From: Prochlorococcus sp. AG-347-J20
GTDB taxonomy: Bacteria; Cyanobacteriota; Cyanobacteriia; PCC-6307; Cyanobiaceae
Length of the DNA: 64,000 nt
Assembly: GCA_003281485.1 (NCBI GenBank)
Contig: QCBW01000001.1
Coordinates: forward strand, 62,001-126,000
Direction of reading: 5' to 3'
Shown here: positions 15,595-22,880 of the stretch, in pieces
Position numbering within the stretch: the first letter of the stretch is position 1
Layout: each line of letters starts with the position of its first letter
The notes under the pieces: generated by a model
Databases searched by the model: none
The model's input: only the letters and a program-made list of their open reading frames with translations
Told to the model about the DNA's origin: nothing
Program-made: the position numbers and the translations under genes

Positions 15595-15912
15595 TTAATC
15601 ATCTAAAGTCACAGAATCAGTATCTATAACTTCCGAATCATCATACTTATTTATTTTATTTTCAATCCAGTTAATTATATAACTAACTAAAGGCAATGAA
15701 CCTCTAAAAATAAAGATAGAGGTTGGCAAAGCGCTTAATAAACCGACTACAGGACTTTTAAAAAGTAATCTTCCGGCTTTTATGTTAAATAAAATAATAA
15801 GCGCTGAGGGAACTATAACTTTAACTACTGTTTTGAGCGCCTCAAGCCAACCGACACGATATGTCCACCATATTAAAATTATGCCGACTATATAGAGGAA
15901 TAAGTAAGTCAT
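15595..15912 (-). CDS. Hypothetical membrane protein, 105 residues
   Basis: The product has about three hydrophobic segments (residues 3-17, 30-43 and 55-78 by eye) and an acidic C-terminal tail (DDSEVIDTDSVTLDD). It is convergent with the gene ending at 15593, with a one-base gap. No family is recognised. Confidence 0.6.
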   Translation of the reverse strand: MTYLFLYIVGIILIWWTYRVGWLEALKTVVKVIVPSALIILFNIKAGRLLFKSPVVGLLSALPTSIFIFRGSLPLVSYIINWIENKINKYDDSEVIDTDSVTLDD

Positions 15913-16003
15913 AAAAATAGTATAATAATTATCTATTTATCTTGTTCTTGCTGAGAAAAAGATTTTATAAATTTCTTTAACATCATTCAATCAAATTCTA
16001 GTA

Positions 16004-16219
16004 ATGAGTTTTTCTGAAATAAGAAAATTTTTAATTAAGATGCAATCTGATGAAGAATTAAAAAAGCAGGTTACGACATCCTCTACAGCAGATGATATAG
16101 CCCTAATAGGTCAACGCTTAGGTTATGACTTTTCAGGAGATGATCTCTTAAGATTTAGTGGACAAAAAGTTGATAAAGTTACAGTAAGGAAGGTAGATCA
16201 TCCAGGGGAATACCACTAA
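16004..16219 (+). CDS. Nif11-domain peptide
   Basis: The 71-residue product matches the Nif11 leader-peptide domain: an N-terminal helix MSFSEIRKFLIKMQSDEELK, then TADDIALIGQRLGYDFSGDDL. In other bacteria this domain is the leader of ribosomally made, modified peptides, and it also occurs in small proteins near nitrogen-fixation genes. Here there is no Gly-Gly cleavage site and the C-terminus (KVTVRKVDHPGEYH) has no Cys or run of Ser/Thr, so it is probably a stand-alone domain. No modification enzyme is adjacent. Confidence 0.75.
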   Translation: MSFSEIRKFLIKMQSDEELKKQVTTSSTADDIALIGQRLGYDFSGDDLLRFSGQKVDKVTVRKVDHPGEYH

Positions 16220-16220
16220 A

Positions 16221-16730
16221 TTAAGACTTAACCCATATTGCAAGCCCTCCACCCCTGCCTCGAGCACATAACCAATTATCTTTAGTGCTAATTCCTATAA
16301 GTGAGAAAAAAGGCATTTTTTTATCTTCTGTTTTTTTTAATTCCCTACTAAATATAGAAAAACCACTAATACTAATTTTCAATTCATCGAAATAGAAAGC
16401 CAATAAAGGTCTAATCCCTTTTAATTCTGCGCTGCCTATAAAAGTAATATTTAACAATCCGAAATTAATTGAATTTTTTATTTCATAATTTATTTGATCA
16501 TCTTTATTTTTACTTCTCAATTCTAGTCTTGCCGACAATACTTGGAGAATCGAACTGGGTATATTTTTGATTTCATCTGACTCCTTTCCCCATACATACT
16601 TAAACTTCCATATTCCCAACAATTCCTCATATACAATTCCGCTACCATTTTTTTGAGAATAATTTTCTAATAGTTTTATCTCATTAATATCAGGAAAGTG
16701 TTTCATAATAGATTTTAATCTAAGAGTCAA
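16221..16730 (-). CDS. Fibrillin / PAP-like lipid-associated protein
   Basis: The 169-residue protein has features of the plastid-lipid-associated protein group: an N-terminal ELLGIWKFKYVWGKESD, a central beta-rich part (NFGLLNITFIGSAELKG), and a C-terminal segment with NWLCARGRGGGLAIWVKS. Cyanobacterial fibrillins associate with thylakoid lipids and photoprotection. The match is by pattern only, and the start could be the internal Met at residue 9. Its stop lies one base from the stop of the Nif11 gene. Confidence 0.55.
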   Translation of the reverse strand: MTLRLKSIMKHFPDINEIKLLENYSQKNGSGIVYEELLGIWKFKYVWGKESDEIKNIPSSILQVLSARLELRSKNKDDQINYEIKNSINFGLLNITFIGSAELKGIRPLLAFYFDELKISISGFSIFSRELKKTEDKKMPFFSLIGISTKDNWLCARGRGGGLAIWVKS

Positions 16731-16878
16731 ATACTAAGATAACTTCATAAAAAGTGTTCTTAGTTAAAAATCTCTCCAAAAAGATTTCTTTGTTTCAATA
16801 TATTTCCAAAAAAATATTTTTTTGGCACACATAAGGAACAAGATCTCGTTACTATATTTACATAAAGTAACTAAATTA

Positions 16879-16989
16879 ATGAATTTTATCTCTAAAAGTC
16901 AAGGATACATACCTCTAAAAGTAGTTCCTTACATTTTTTTCCTTGCTGTTGTTTTAAGTATTACAACTTCAACTAATACATTTGTCTAA
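16879..16989 (+). CDS. Putative 36-residue membrane micropeptide
   Basis: An ATG at 16879 opens MNFISKSQGYIPLKVVPYIF and so on to TAA at 16987. It has a polar basic N-terminus and then one hydrophobic helix (FFLAVVLSITT). It lies just upstream of the FAD oxidoreductase gene on the same strand. Function is unknown. Confidence 0.45.
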   Translation: MNFISKSQGYIPLKVVPYIFFLAVVLSITTSTNTFV

Positions 16990-17027
16990 ACGCATTAGTT
17001 TTACGAAAAGAGTAAAGTAAATATTTG

Positions 17028-18557
17028 ATGGAAAAGTACGATGTTGTAATAGTCGGTAGTGGAATAGGTGGCTTATGTTGCGGTTCAATTCTCGCTTTAT
17101 CGGGTAAAAAAGTACTTATATGTGAAGCACACACCCAGCCGGGAGGTGTCGCTCATAGTTTTCAAAAAAAAGGTTATACTTTCGAATCAGGTCCTTCATT
17201 GTGGAGTGGAATAGGTAAATGGCCGACTACTAATCCCTTAGGGCAAATTCTTAAATTACTTGATGAAGAAGTTGAACTATTTCAATACAAAGGTTGGCAA
17301 GTAATTGTCCCAGAAGGCAATTTTAATCTTGATGTTGGAGAAGAACCTTTTAAAAAAACAATTAAAACTTTAAGAGGTGAGAAATCTGTTAAGGAATGGG
17401 AATCATTTATTTCCGGAATAAAACCTATTAGCCAAATAATAAATCAAATTCCTTTACTCTCTTTTTCTCCCGAATCAATAAATTTCTTAGATCTAATAAA
17501 TTTAACCTCAAAATTTTTACCTAATATCAAGCACATGCCGAAAATTAATAAGGGCTTTGGGAATCTAGTAAATAATCATCTAGAGGATCCATTTCTCAGG
17601 AATTGGGTTGATTTATTGAGCTTTTTGATAAGTGGTATGTCAATGCATGATACAAATACAGCTGCGATGGCTACCTTATTTAACGAATGGTTTGAACCAA
17701 ATTCATACCTTGAATACCCTAAAGGAGGTAGTGAATCTATCGTAAAAGCCTTAATTAATGGATTTAAAAAAAATGGAGGAGAATTAATTCTCTCTTCGAG
17801 AGTAAAGACAATTAACTTCAATAAAAATTTAGCAACAGGTATAACTCTTGATAATGGTTCTAGTTATAGTTGTGAATCTGTTGTCACGAATACTGATGTT
17901 TGGAATTTAAAAAAGTTAATTCCAAATGAAATTTCAAAAAAATGGAATTCAAAAGTTTTAAACCCTAATAAATGTGATTCTTTCCTTCATATACATCTAG
18001 GTTTTGATGCTGATGGTCTTGAAGATTTACCAATACATGCGATACATGTTGATGAGTGGGAAAAAGGTATAACAGCAGAAAGAAATATCGCTGTATTTTC
18101 AATCCCATCTGTCTTAGATAAAAATATGGCCCCTAAAGGGAAACATGTTCTTCATGGATACACTCCCGCAAATGAACCTTGGGAAATTTGGGGAAACCTA
18201 AATCCAAAGGAATTAGCATATAGAAATTTGAAAGAAGAAAGATGTTCAATATTCCTTAATGCAGTGCGAAAATTCATCCCTGATATAGATGAAAGGATTG
18301 ATTTAAAGATGCTTGGAACCCCAATCACTCATAAAAAATTTACCAATACCTACTGCGGTAGTTACGGCCCTGCATTATCAGCAGCAAAAGGTATTTTTCC
18401 AGGCTGCAAAACTCCAGTGAAAAATTTATTTACTTGCGGTGCAAGTACATTTCCAGGTATCGGAATTCCTGCTGTTTCAGCAAGTGGCGCTTACGCAGCT
18501 GAAAAAATTATCGGTAAAAAAGAATTTAAAAATCTTCTTAAGAAAATAAATTTATAA
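17028..18557 (+). CDS. FAD-dependent oxidoreductase of the carotenoid isomerase / RetSat-like family
   Basis: The N-terminus carries the dinucleotide-binding motif DVVIVGSGIGGLCCGSILA (residues 5-23 from the ATG at 17028), and HTQPGGVAHSFQKKGYTFESG follows near residue 37. The C-terminal FAD-contact block is NLFTCGASTFPGIGIPAVSA. This is the layout of phytoene desaturase relatives such as CrtISO and retinol saturases. The GPSLWSGIGKW segment differs from true CrtH proteins (GASMIFGFG type), so I would not call it crtH. The substrate may be a carotenoid or related isoprenoid. Confidence 0.78.
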   Translation: MEKYDVVIVGSGIGGLCCGSILALSGKKVLICEAHTQPGGVAHSFQKKGYTFESGPSLWSGIGKWPTTNPLGQILKLLDEEVELFQYKGWQVIVPEGNFNLDVGEEPFKKTIKTLRGEKSVKEWESFISGIKPISQIINQIPLLSFSPESINFLDLINLTSKFLPNIKHMPKINKGFGNLVNNHLEDPFLRNWVDLLSFLISGMSMHDTNTAAMATLFNEWFEPNSYLEYPKGGSESIVKALINGFKKNGGELILSSRVKTINFNKNLATGITLDNGSSYSCESVVTNTDVWNLKKLIPNEISKKWNSKVLNPNKCDSFLHIHLGFDADGLEDLPIHAIHVDEWEKGITAERNIAVFSIPSVLDKNMAPKGKHVLHGYTPANEPWEIWGNLNPKELAYRNLKEERCSIFLNAVRKFIPDIDERIDLKMLGTPITHKKFTNTYCGSYGPALSAAKGIFPGCKTPVKNLFTCGASTFPGIGIPAVSASGAYAAEKIIGKKEFKNLLKKINL

Positions 18558-18674
18558 ATCAAGTTCTTTTTTATAACTCTACAAATACTTAGTTAAGAAA
18601 TAAGAATAAAGAAAGCAAAAACGCTCAATAATGATAATCTTTATCTGAACATAAACTTAACTTATAGCTCTTAT

Positions 18675-18878
18675 ATGTTTTTCTTATCAATTCCTCAAGC
18701 CTGGCATTTAGTTGGCACTTGGTCAGAACAACTTCCAAGCGAGTCAAATCTTATAGGAATGGGCCAAACAGAATTAATGATGACTTTACATTCAATATTC
18801 GTTCCTCTCTTAATTGTAATTTCATATTACCTGTTCAATAGACTTAATAAAAACGAATCAAAGAAAATTAAAGGATGA
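18675..18878 (+). CDS. Hypothetical membrane protein, 67 residues
   Basis: An ATG at 18675 gives a protein with an amphipathic first half (PQAWHLVGTWSEQLPSE), one clear transmembrane helix (LHSIFVPLLIVISYYLF), and a Lys-rich end. It follows the FAD oxidoreductase gene on the same strand, 117 bases on. Function is unknown. Confidence 0.55.
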   Translation: MFFLSIPQAWHLVGTWSEQLPSESNLIGMGQTELMMTLHSIFVPLLIVISYYLFNRLNKNESKKIKG

Positions 18879-18889
18879 TCGTTTAAGGT

Positions 18890-19180
18890 TTATTTAGCTG
18901 AACTTCTTCTAACTACTTTTCTGCCTGTAGAAGTATCAACTCCGCTTGAATCTTTAGTTTGTGAATTTGTTTCAACATTATCAACATCACTCTTGTCCAT
19001 TTCTGCGCAAACACCTACTACCATGGCAGCTTGCATTTGATCTGGCAAATCTCCAATAGTTAATAAGGCCTTTAAAACTAATTGAAGTCTAGTTTGCCGA
19101 TCTATTTCAGGTCTTAGTTTTTTTACAGTATTCCAAAGTTCTTGGGTAACTTCTTTTAAAAGTTCTCGATCTACAGCCAA
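18890..19180 (-). CDS. Conserved picocyanobacterial protein of unknown function, 96 residues
   Basis: The helical N-terminal two thirds (MAVDRELLKEVTQELWNTVK, then DRQTRLQLVLKALLTIGDLP) looks highly conserved and compact, followed by an unstructured Ser/Thr-rich tail ending RRSSAK. I recall very similar proteins from marine picocyanobacteria but no assigned function. No domain family can be named with confidence. Confidence 0.7.
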   Translation of the reverse strand: MAVDRELLKEVTQELWNTVKKLRPEIDRQTRLQLVLKALLTIGDLPDQMQAAMVVGVCAEMDKSDVDNVETNSQTKDSSGVDTSTGRKVVRRSSAK

Positions 19181-19270
19181 ATTAAATCCTTCTTGTATTT
19201 CTACTAATCTAACAAAAAATTGGATCTCGTAAAATAATATTCAATAAAAAGATTGTTAGTTAATATTTTT

Positions 19271-19477
19271 CTATCCGAATACAAGTTGCATTTGTTGATG
19301 CAATTCATTCTTATCCTGCAAAAGTTCATCCTTTTCAATCTTTTTTATAGTAAAAGTTCTATAAATTTTTTTTTGAATCTTTATTGGAGTATTTTCAAAC
19401 TTTGCATTTTTGCTTATTAGAGAATTCCACTCTTTTAAATTAAAAGGTGCGTAAGGAGAAGATGAAATCACTTTCAT
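19271..19477 (-). CDS. Hypothetical protein, 68 residues
   Basis: An ATG at 19477 gives a soluble basic product (MKVISSSPYAPFNLKEWNSL at the start) with a coiled-coil-like end (DELLQDKNELHQQMQLVFG). A perfect 18-base palindrome lies 17 bases upstream of the start and may control it. Function is unknown. Confidence 0.55.
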   Translation of the reverse strand: MKVISSSPYAPFNLKEWNSLISKNAKFENTPIKIQKKIYRTFTIKKIEKDELLQDKNELHQQMQLVFG

Positions 19478-19493
19478 ATCTTAATAATACATT

Positions 19494-19511
19494 TGTACTA
19501 ATATTAGTACA
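19494..19511. promoter_or_regulatory. 18-base perfect palindrome, candidate operator
   Basis: The sequence TGTACTAATATTAGTACA is self-complementary over all 18 bases. It lies upstream of the minus-strand gene starting at 19477, where a dimeric repressor or activator would bind. The TGTA-N10-TACA spacing does not fit the usual NtcA site (GTA-N8-TAC) or the cyanobacterial LexA site, so the cognate factor is unknown. Confidence 0.4.
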
Positions 19512-19774
19512 TCTTTACTATATTGCAACAGTTGCGTCCACTTTTCTGAATTTCAAAGTATCTTCATGAATGAATTGATTTTTTATCTAATTTCTAGGAA
19601 TTATAAGTTTGATTAATGAATAAACGTATCACTGGTAACTTTTTGATTCCTTTTTTTAGTGTCTTAAGACTTTTCTTGCTTAAAGACCTTCTAAAATAGT
19701 GAATTTGTTGAAATTAACATTGACAAGATTTTTTTAGTAATCCTTCCTATAAAAAGAATAATGAATTGAAAAAA

Positions 19775-20083
19775 ATGCTTCTTAGTAATGCAAAAAGAAT
19801 AAAGATTCAAGGAATAATTAAAAGAATTGCTCAGGATAAATCAATTACATTAGAAGAAAGGATATATGTTGAGAAATTTGCAAACCATAATTCGACAATT
19901 TCTCTTTGGCTGAAAAAAGCTAACAGCTTTAGAAGGGATGGCACAAAAAATGATGGGGGGATTGATAATCTCTTACAATCATTTGGGATAGATGGATTAG
20001 ATAAAGAAAATCATTTCAACCCAAATGAAGATGATATATCGGATTGGTTTGGTGGTGCTCCTGGTTGGCTTAGGAGAAGCTAG
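19775..20083 (+). CDS. Hypothetical conserved-looking protein, 102 residues
   Basis: The frame can begin at TTG 19766, but the ATG at 19775 (MLLSNAKRIKIQGIIKRIAQ) is preferred. The N-terminal half is basic and helical. The C-terminal part is acidic with a distinctive end, DDISDWFGGAPGWLRRS, which looks like a conserved motif. No family name is known to me. Between 20084 and 20356 I see no gene. Confidence 0.6.
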   Translation: MLLSNAKRIKIQGIIKRIAQDKSITLEERIYVEKFANHNSTISLWLKKANSFRRDGTKNDGGIDNLLQSFGIDGLDKENHFNPNEDDISDWFGGAPGWLRRS

Positions 20084-20356
20084 ATTCATTAATTATTCAG
20101 CTTACCCAAGCTATCTCGCATAAATATATACTTATAGAAGATATAAATACCCAAAAAATCCACGGTATTAATTTAATCGGAACTAAATATTTTTTTGAGA
20201 AGGTTTTCATATCGATTTTCTTTTAGATTATTTCTTCCGTACCTTTTTTGAGAATAGGTTTAATTGCTCTATTTAAAAATCAAACAATATTCGAAACCTC
20301 AAAGATATTAAATCACTTTAAGTAGATAAGAGTTAATCCGCCTTAACCATCAAAAT

Positions 20357-20497
20357 TTAAGCAACTTTATTTTCAATGTTCCTTGTAAAATTTACTATTT
20401 TTGCCTCATCATGCTCTGAATTGTTCCAATATTTTATAAGTCTCTCTAATTCATCAATCCTCTTTTTAGCATTTGCAATTTTTTCAGTGGTTGTCAT
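20357..20497 (-). CDS. Putative 46-residue coiled-coil protein
   Basis: A minus-strand ATG at 20497 opens 46 codons to TAA at 20357: MTTTEKIANAKKRIDELERL, then IKYWNNSEHDEAKIVNFTRN. The heptad-like AKKRIDELERLIKYW pattern fits a short helical protein. It occupies part of the 20084-20651 gap. The composition is clearly protein-like, but the function is unknown. Confidence 0.5.
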   Translation of the reverse strand: MTTTEKIANAKKRIDELERLIKYWNNSEHDEAKIVNFTRNIENKVA

Positions 20498-20651
20498 ATA
20501 AAATTATTATCTATCCAATTAATGCATGAAAAAAAAATATTTCAATGGGAGTAACAAATTTTAGACTATAAATATTAATTTTTGGTTAATTATTTAAATA
20601 ATCCATGGTCCTCAAGGGGTTGAGTAATTATACTTAAATAAAACCAAATTT

Positions 20652-21161
20652 ATGAAGAAATTAAATTCTTTGATTTTGAATAATACTGTTAACTTCTTAG
20701 ACTTTATTTACTCTGGTAGATCTTTACAAAGATTTTGGGTTTTAGAAGTAATAGCTAGATCACCTTATTTTGCATTTCTGTCAGTTCTGCATTTTAAAGA
20801 ATCCTTAGGAATTAAAAATGAAAAAACCATGATTTTAATGAAGGAACATTTTTATCAAGCTATTAACGAAACTGAGCATCTTAAAGAAATGGAGAAAAGA
20901 GGAGGAGATAGGTTCTGGATTGATAGATTTTTTGCGAGACACCTTGTTCTTGTCTATTACTGGATCATGGTTTTTTATTATTTCATCTCTCCAGCTAATG
21001 CTTATGATGTAAATATAAAAATCGAAGAACATGCATTTGAAACTTATTCCAAATATTTAATAGATAATCCAAATGATCAAAAAATAAAAGAAATTGCTCA
21101 AGATGAATTAAATCATGTCAAAGAACTTAACGAAGCTTTATCAATGCTTACTACAGTTTAG
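20652..21161 (+). CDS. ptox: Plastoquinol terminal oxidase (alternative oxidase family)
   Basis: PTOX passes electrons from plastoquinol to oxygen, relieving over-reduction at high light. All di-iron ligand motifs are visible: LEVIAR (Glu32), NETEH (Glu73, His76), EEHAFETY (Glu125/126) and DELNHV (Glu152, His155). At 169 residues it is a compact version lacking long termini. It is a thylakoid peripheral membrane enzyme. Its last four bases overlap the stop of the opposite-strand NdhF-like gene at 21158-21592. Confidence 0.92.
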   Translation: MKKLNSLILNNTVNFLDFIYSGRSLQRFWVLEVIARSPYFAFLSVLHFKESLGIKNEKTMILMKEHFYQAINETEHLKEMEKRGGDRFWIDRFFARHLVLVYYWIMVFYYFISPANAYDVNIKIEEHAFETYSKYLIDNPNDQKIKEIAQDELNHVKELNEALSMLTTV

Positions 21162-21592
21162 ATTAGTGCTGAGAAATCTATTAGCAATATTGAGAAAATC
21201 ACCGAAGAAGATATTAATCCTAGGCTAATCATCAATGAGACATAACCTTTTTTTCTTGGCAATTTATAAAAAGATGTTCCAATAATTAATATCATTATTA
21301 ATAAGAAAGAAATTATAATTTTTTCATTTACTAAATTGAGATGTATAACTAAATTTTTTTCTTCAAAAAATTTGAGAAATTCAGATAAAACTAATTCTTT
21401 TTCTATTTTCTTAAAATAGTCAAATGAGCTTATAAAAGCAGAACTTAATAAGGATAATGCAACCAGTGCAGTAACTGGCATTGTTAACCTGTTAAGTGTT
21501 CTGTTAAAACTTACCAATAAAATAAAAATAAATAAAGAGGTTACTAAAGGTATTAAAGGTATAAGAGTTGTTGAATTTATGAAATTCCCCAC
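21158..21592 (-). CDS. Membrane protein resembling the N-terminus of NdhF/NuoL
   Basis: The 144-residue, highly hydrophobic protein starts with TTLIPLIPLVTSLFIFILLVSFN and NRTLNRL, close to the first helices of NDH-1 subunit NdhF. It continues with VNEKIIISFLLIMILIIGTSFY, which parallels the third and fourth NdhF helices. It stops long before the proton-channel core helices of a full NdhF (about 600 residues). It may be a stand-alone helper of an NDH complex or a relic. The reading frame is intact and starts at ATG 21592. Confidence 0.55.
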   Translation of the reverse strand: MGNFINSTTLIPLIPLVTSLFIFILLVSFNRTLNRLTMPVTALVALSLLSSAFISSFDYFKKIEKELVLSEFLKFFEEKNLVIHLNLVNEKIIISFLLIMILIIGTSFYKLPRKKGYVSLMISLGLISSSVIFSILLIDFSALI

Positions 21593-21738
21593 GAAAATAA
21601 TATGTATCTAACTTAAAATTTTATATTATTTCGACGCCTTATTTTATTAAATAAGATTTTTAAAATCTTAAATGTAATTAGTACCTATTGCATTCTGTGT
21701 AAATTGATACCAAAATTAAATTAGTATTGAGAAATAAA

Positions 21739-21840
21739 ATGTTAGCTATTTCTGAAATTATTATTGCAAGTGCTATATTCCTAGGAATTGTATATTGGGA
21801 AGTTAAATTCTTATATGCCAAAACTACTGTAGCGAAATAA
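21739..21840 (+). CDS. Putative 33-residue membrane micropeptide
   Basis: An ATG at 21739 opens MLAISEIIIASAIFLGIVYW and so on to TAA at 21838. It is one transmembrane helix followed by a short basic end (EVKFLYAKTTVAK). The size resembles small photosystem subunits, but I cannot assign it. Confidence 0.48.
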   Translation: MLAISEIIIASAIFLGIVYWEVKFLYAKTTVAK

Positions 21841-21956
21841 CTTCACTCAAAACAGGAAAATTTAAAACATAGAAAATTTAAATAAAATTTAAGAATCTAA
21901 GTTGACAAAAAAAGCTCCAAATATGAGAGAATAAACACAAATATTTAGGGCCTCTA

Positions 21957-22097
21957 ATGAGCGACGTACAAAATCCTGATACTAACTCAACTCAGCAGCA
22001 GCAACAGCAGCAGCAGCAGCAATCCTTTTCAGATAGCAAAATTAATTCGGCAGAGAGTGAGAGGCTATATCTTGAGATGAAAGAGGCTTGGCTTTAA
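21957..22097 (+). CDS. Putative 46-residue protein with polyglutamine tract
   Basis: An ATG at 21957 opens MSDVQNPDTNST, then ten consecutive Gln encoded by CAG and CAA, then SFSDSKINSAESERLYLEMK and EAWL to TAA at 22095. The CAG-repeat run is a possible slippage site. The Glu/Leu-rich C-terminus looks like a conserved helix. A single clean frame with protein-like ends supports expression. Function is unknown. Confidence 0.55.
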   Translation: MSDVQNPDTNSTQQQQQQQQQQSFSDSKINSAESERLYLEMKEAWL

Positions 22098-22220
22098 ATT
22101 TAATTCGTGTTTGAAATAATATTTCTATAGATTAGTAAAAAAATTTTTTTAATTTTGAATTAACCAATACTTTTTTATTTTCTACACCCTCTAAATTTTG
22201 TTTAACTGCAAAGTAATCTT

Positions 22221-22352
22221 TTGAGAAAACTAAAGCAATTAGAGAAAATTAATGGAAGACTCGCAATGGGAGGGTTGATATATTTAGTTTTTACAAAACT
22301 AGTTTCCAATCGTGCCGACATATTAGACCAACTTAAATCTTATTTGATTTAG
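22221..22352 (+). CDS. High-light-inducible-like (Hli) single-helix protein
   Basis: From TTG 22221 the frame gives 43 residues: RKLKQLEKINGRLAMGGLIY, then LVFTKLVSNRADILDQLKSY. The block LEKINGRLAMGG matches the chlorophyll-binding ExxNGRxAMxG motif of HLIP/LHC-family proteins, which photoprotect thylakoids. The C-terminal part after the helix is unlike standard Hli sequences. No ATG is available. The start could also be the CTG four codons upstream. Confidence 0.6.
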   Translation: MRKLKQLEKINGRLAMGGLIYLVFTKLVSNRADILDQLKSYLI

Positions 22353-22369
22353 GAAATTAATCGGATGTA

Positions 22370-22462
22370 TTATCCAGGAATATTTCTTTCTATATAAGCG
22401 TCAGTTAAAGCTAAAATTAACCCCAATAATGTTGAAAATATAGCAATTTCAATTGATTCCAT
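22370..22462 (-). CDS. Putative 30-residue membrane micropeptide
   Basis: A minus-strand ATG at 22462 opens MESIEIAIFSTLLGLILALT and so on to TAA at 22370. It has one transmembrane helix and a short tail (DAYIERNIPG). It is divergent from the DUF3104 gene at 22560, with about 100 bases between the two starts. The family is unknown. Confidence 0.45.
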   Translation of the reverse strand: MESIEIAIFSTLLGLILALTDAYIERNIPG

Positions 22463-22559
22463 TTTATTTTTGAATTACCTCTAGTTTGCTAAATAACTCA
22501 CATTTCGGCAACAAAACCAATAACTTACTATAGTACGTATATACTATCAGATATTTATT

Positions 22560-22808
22560 ATGAGCTCAGCAGCCCCTGAGTTTCTTTTCGTTAGGCCTGG
22601 TGATTATGTCGTAATTAAAAAAGAAAATTACGAAAATATTAATGAAAAGAATAAAAATTATTGGGTCGGTCAAGTTATTGACTGTATTGGAGGAGCTAGA
22701 AATCCAAATTCATGGACCTTATTTCAAATTGCCAATATTGATAATGGAGAGATTACTATAATCAACGCCGATATTGTAGAAAAAATTTTGAAACCTTCTG
22801 AAAGTTAA
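22560..22808 (+). CDS. DUF3104 protein
   Basis: The 82-residue product matches the picocyanobacterial DUF3104 pattern: EFLFVRPGDYVVIKKE, then NYWVGQVIDCIGGARNPNS, then LFQIANIDNGEITIINADIV. The predicted fold is a small SH3-like beta barrel. The family is frequent in Prochlorococcus and Synechococcus genomes. Its function is unknown. Confidence 0.82.
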   Translation: MSSAAPEFLFVRPGDYVVIKKENYENINEKNKNYWVGQVIDCIGGARNPNSWTLFQIANIDNGEITIINADIVEKILKPSES

Positions 22809-22880
22809 GCTTATAAATAATCAAGCAAACTTCTTTCAGTATTGAAGAAACAAAGGGTAAAATTCATACATTAGAAGAAA

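Noticed and set aside
19494-19511. Palindrome as a LexA or NtcA site
   Set aside because: LexA sites in cyanobacteria have GTAC spaced by four bases from GTWC, and NtcA uses GTA-N8-TAC. Here the spacing is TGTA-N10-TACA, so neither fits.
21990-22020. CAG repeat as a CRISPR-like or satellite array
   Set aside because: It is a single in-frame trinucleotide run within a coding frame, without spacers.
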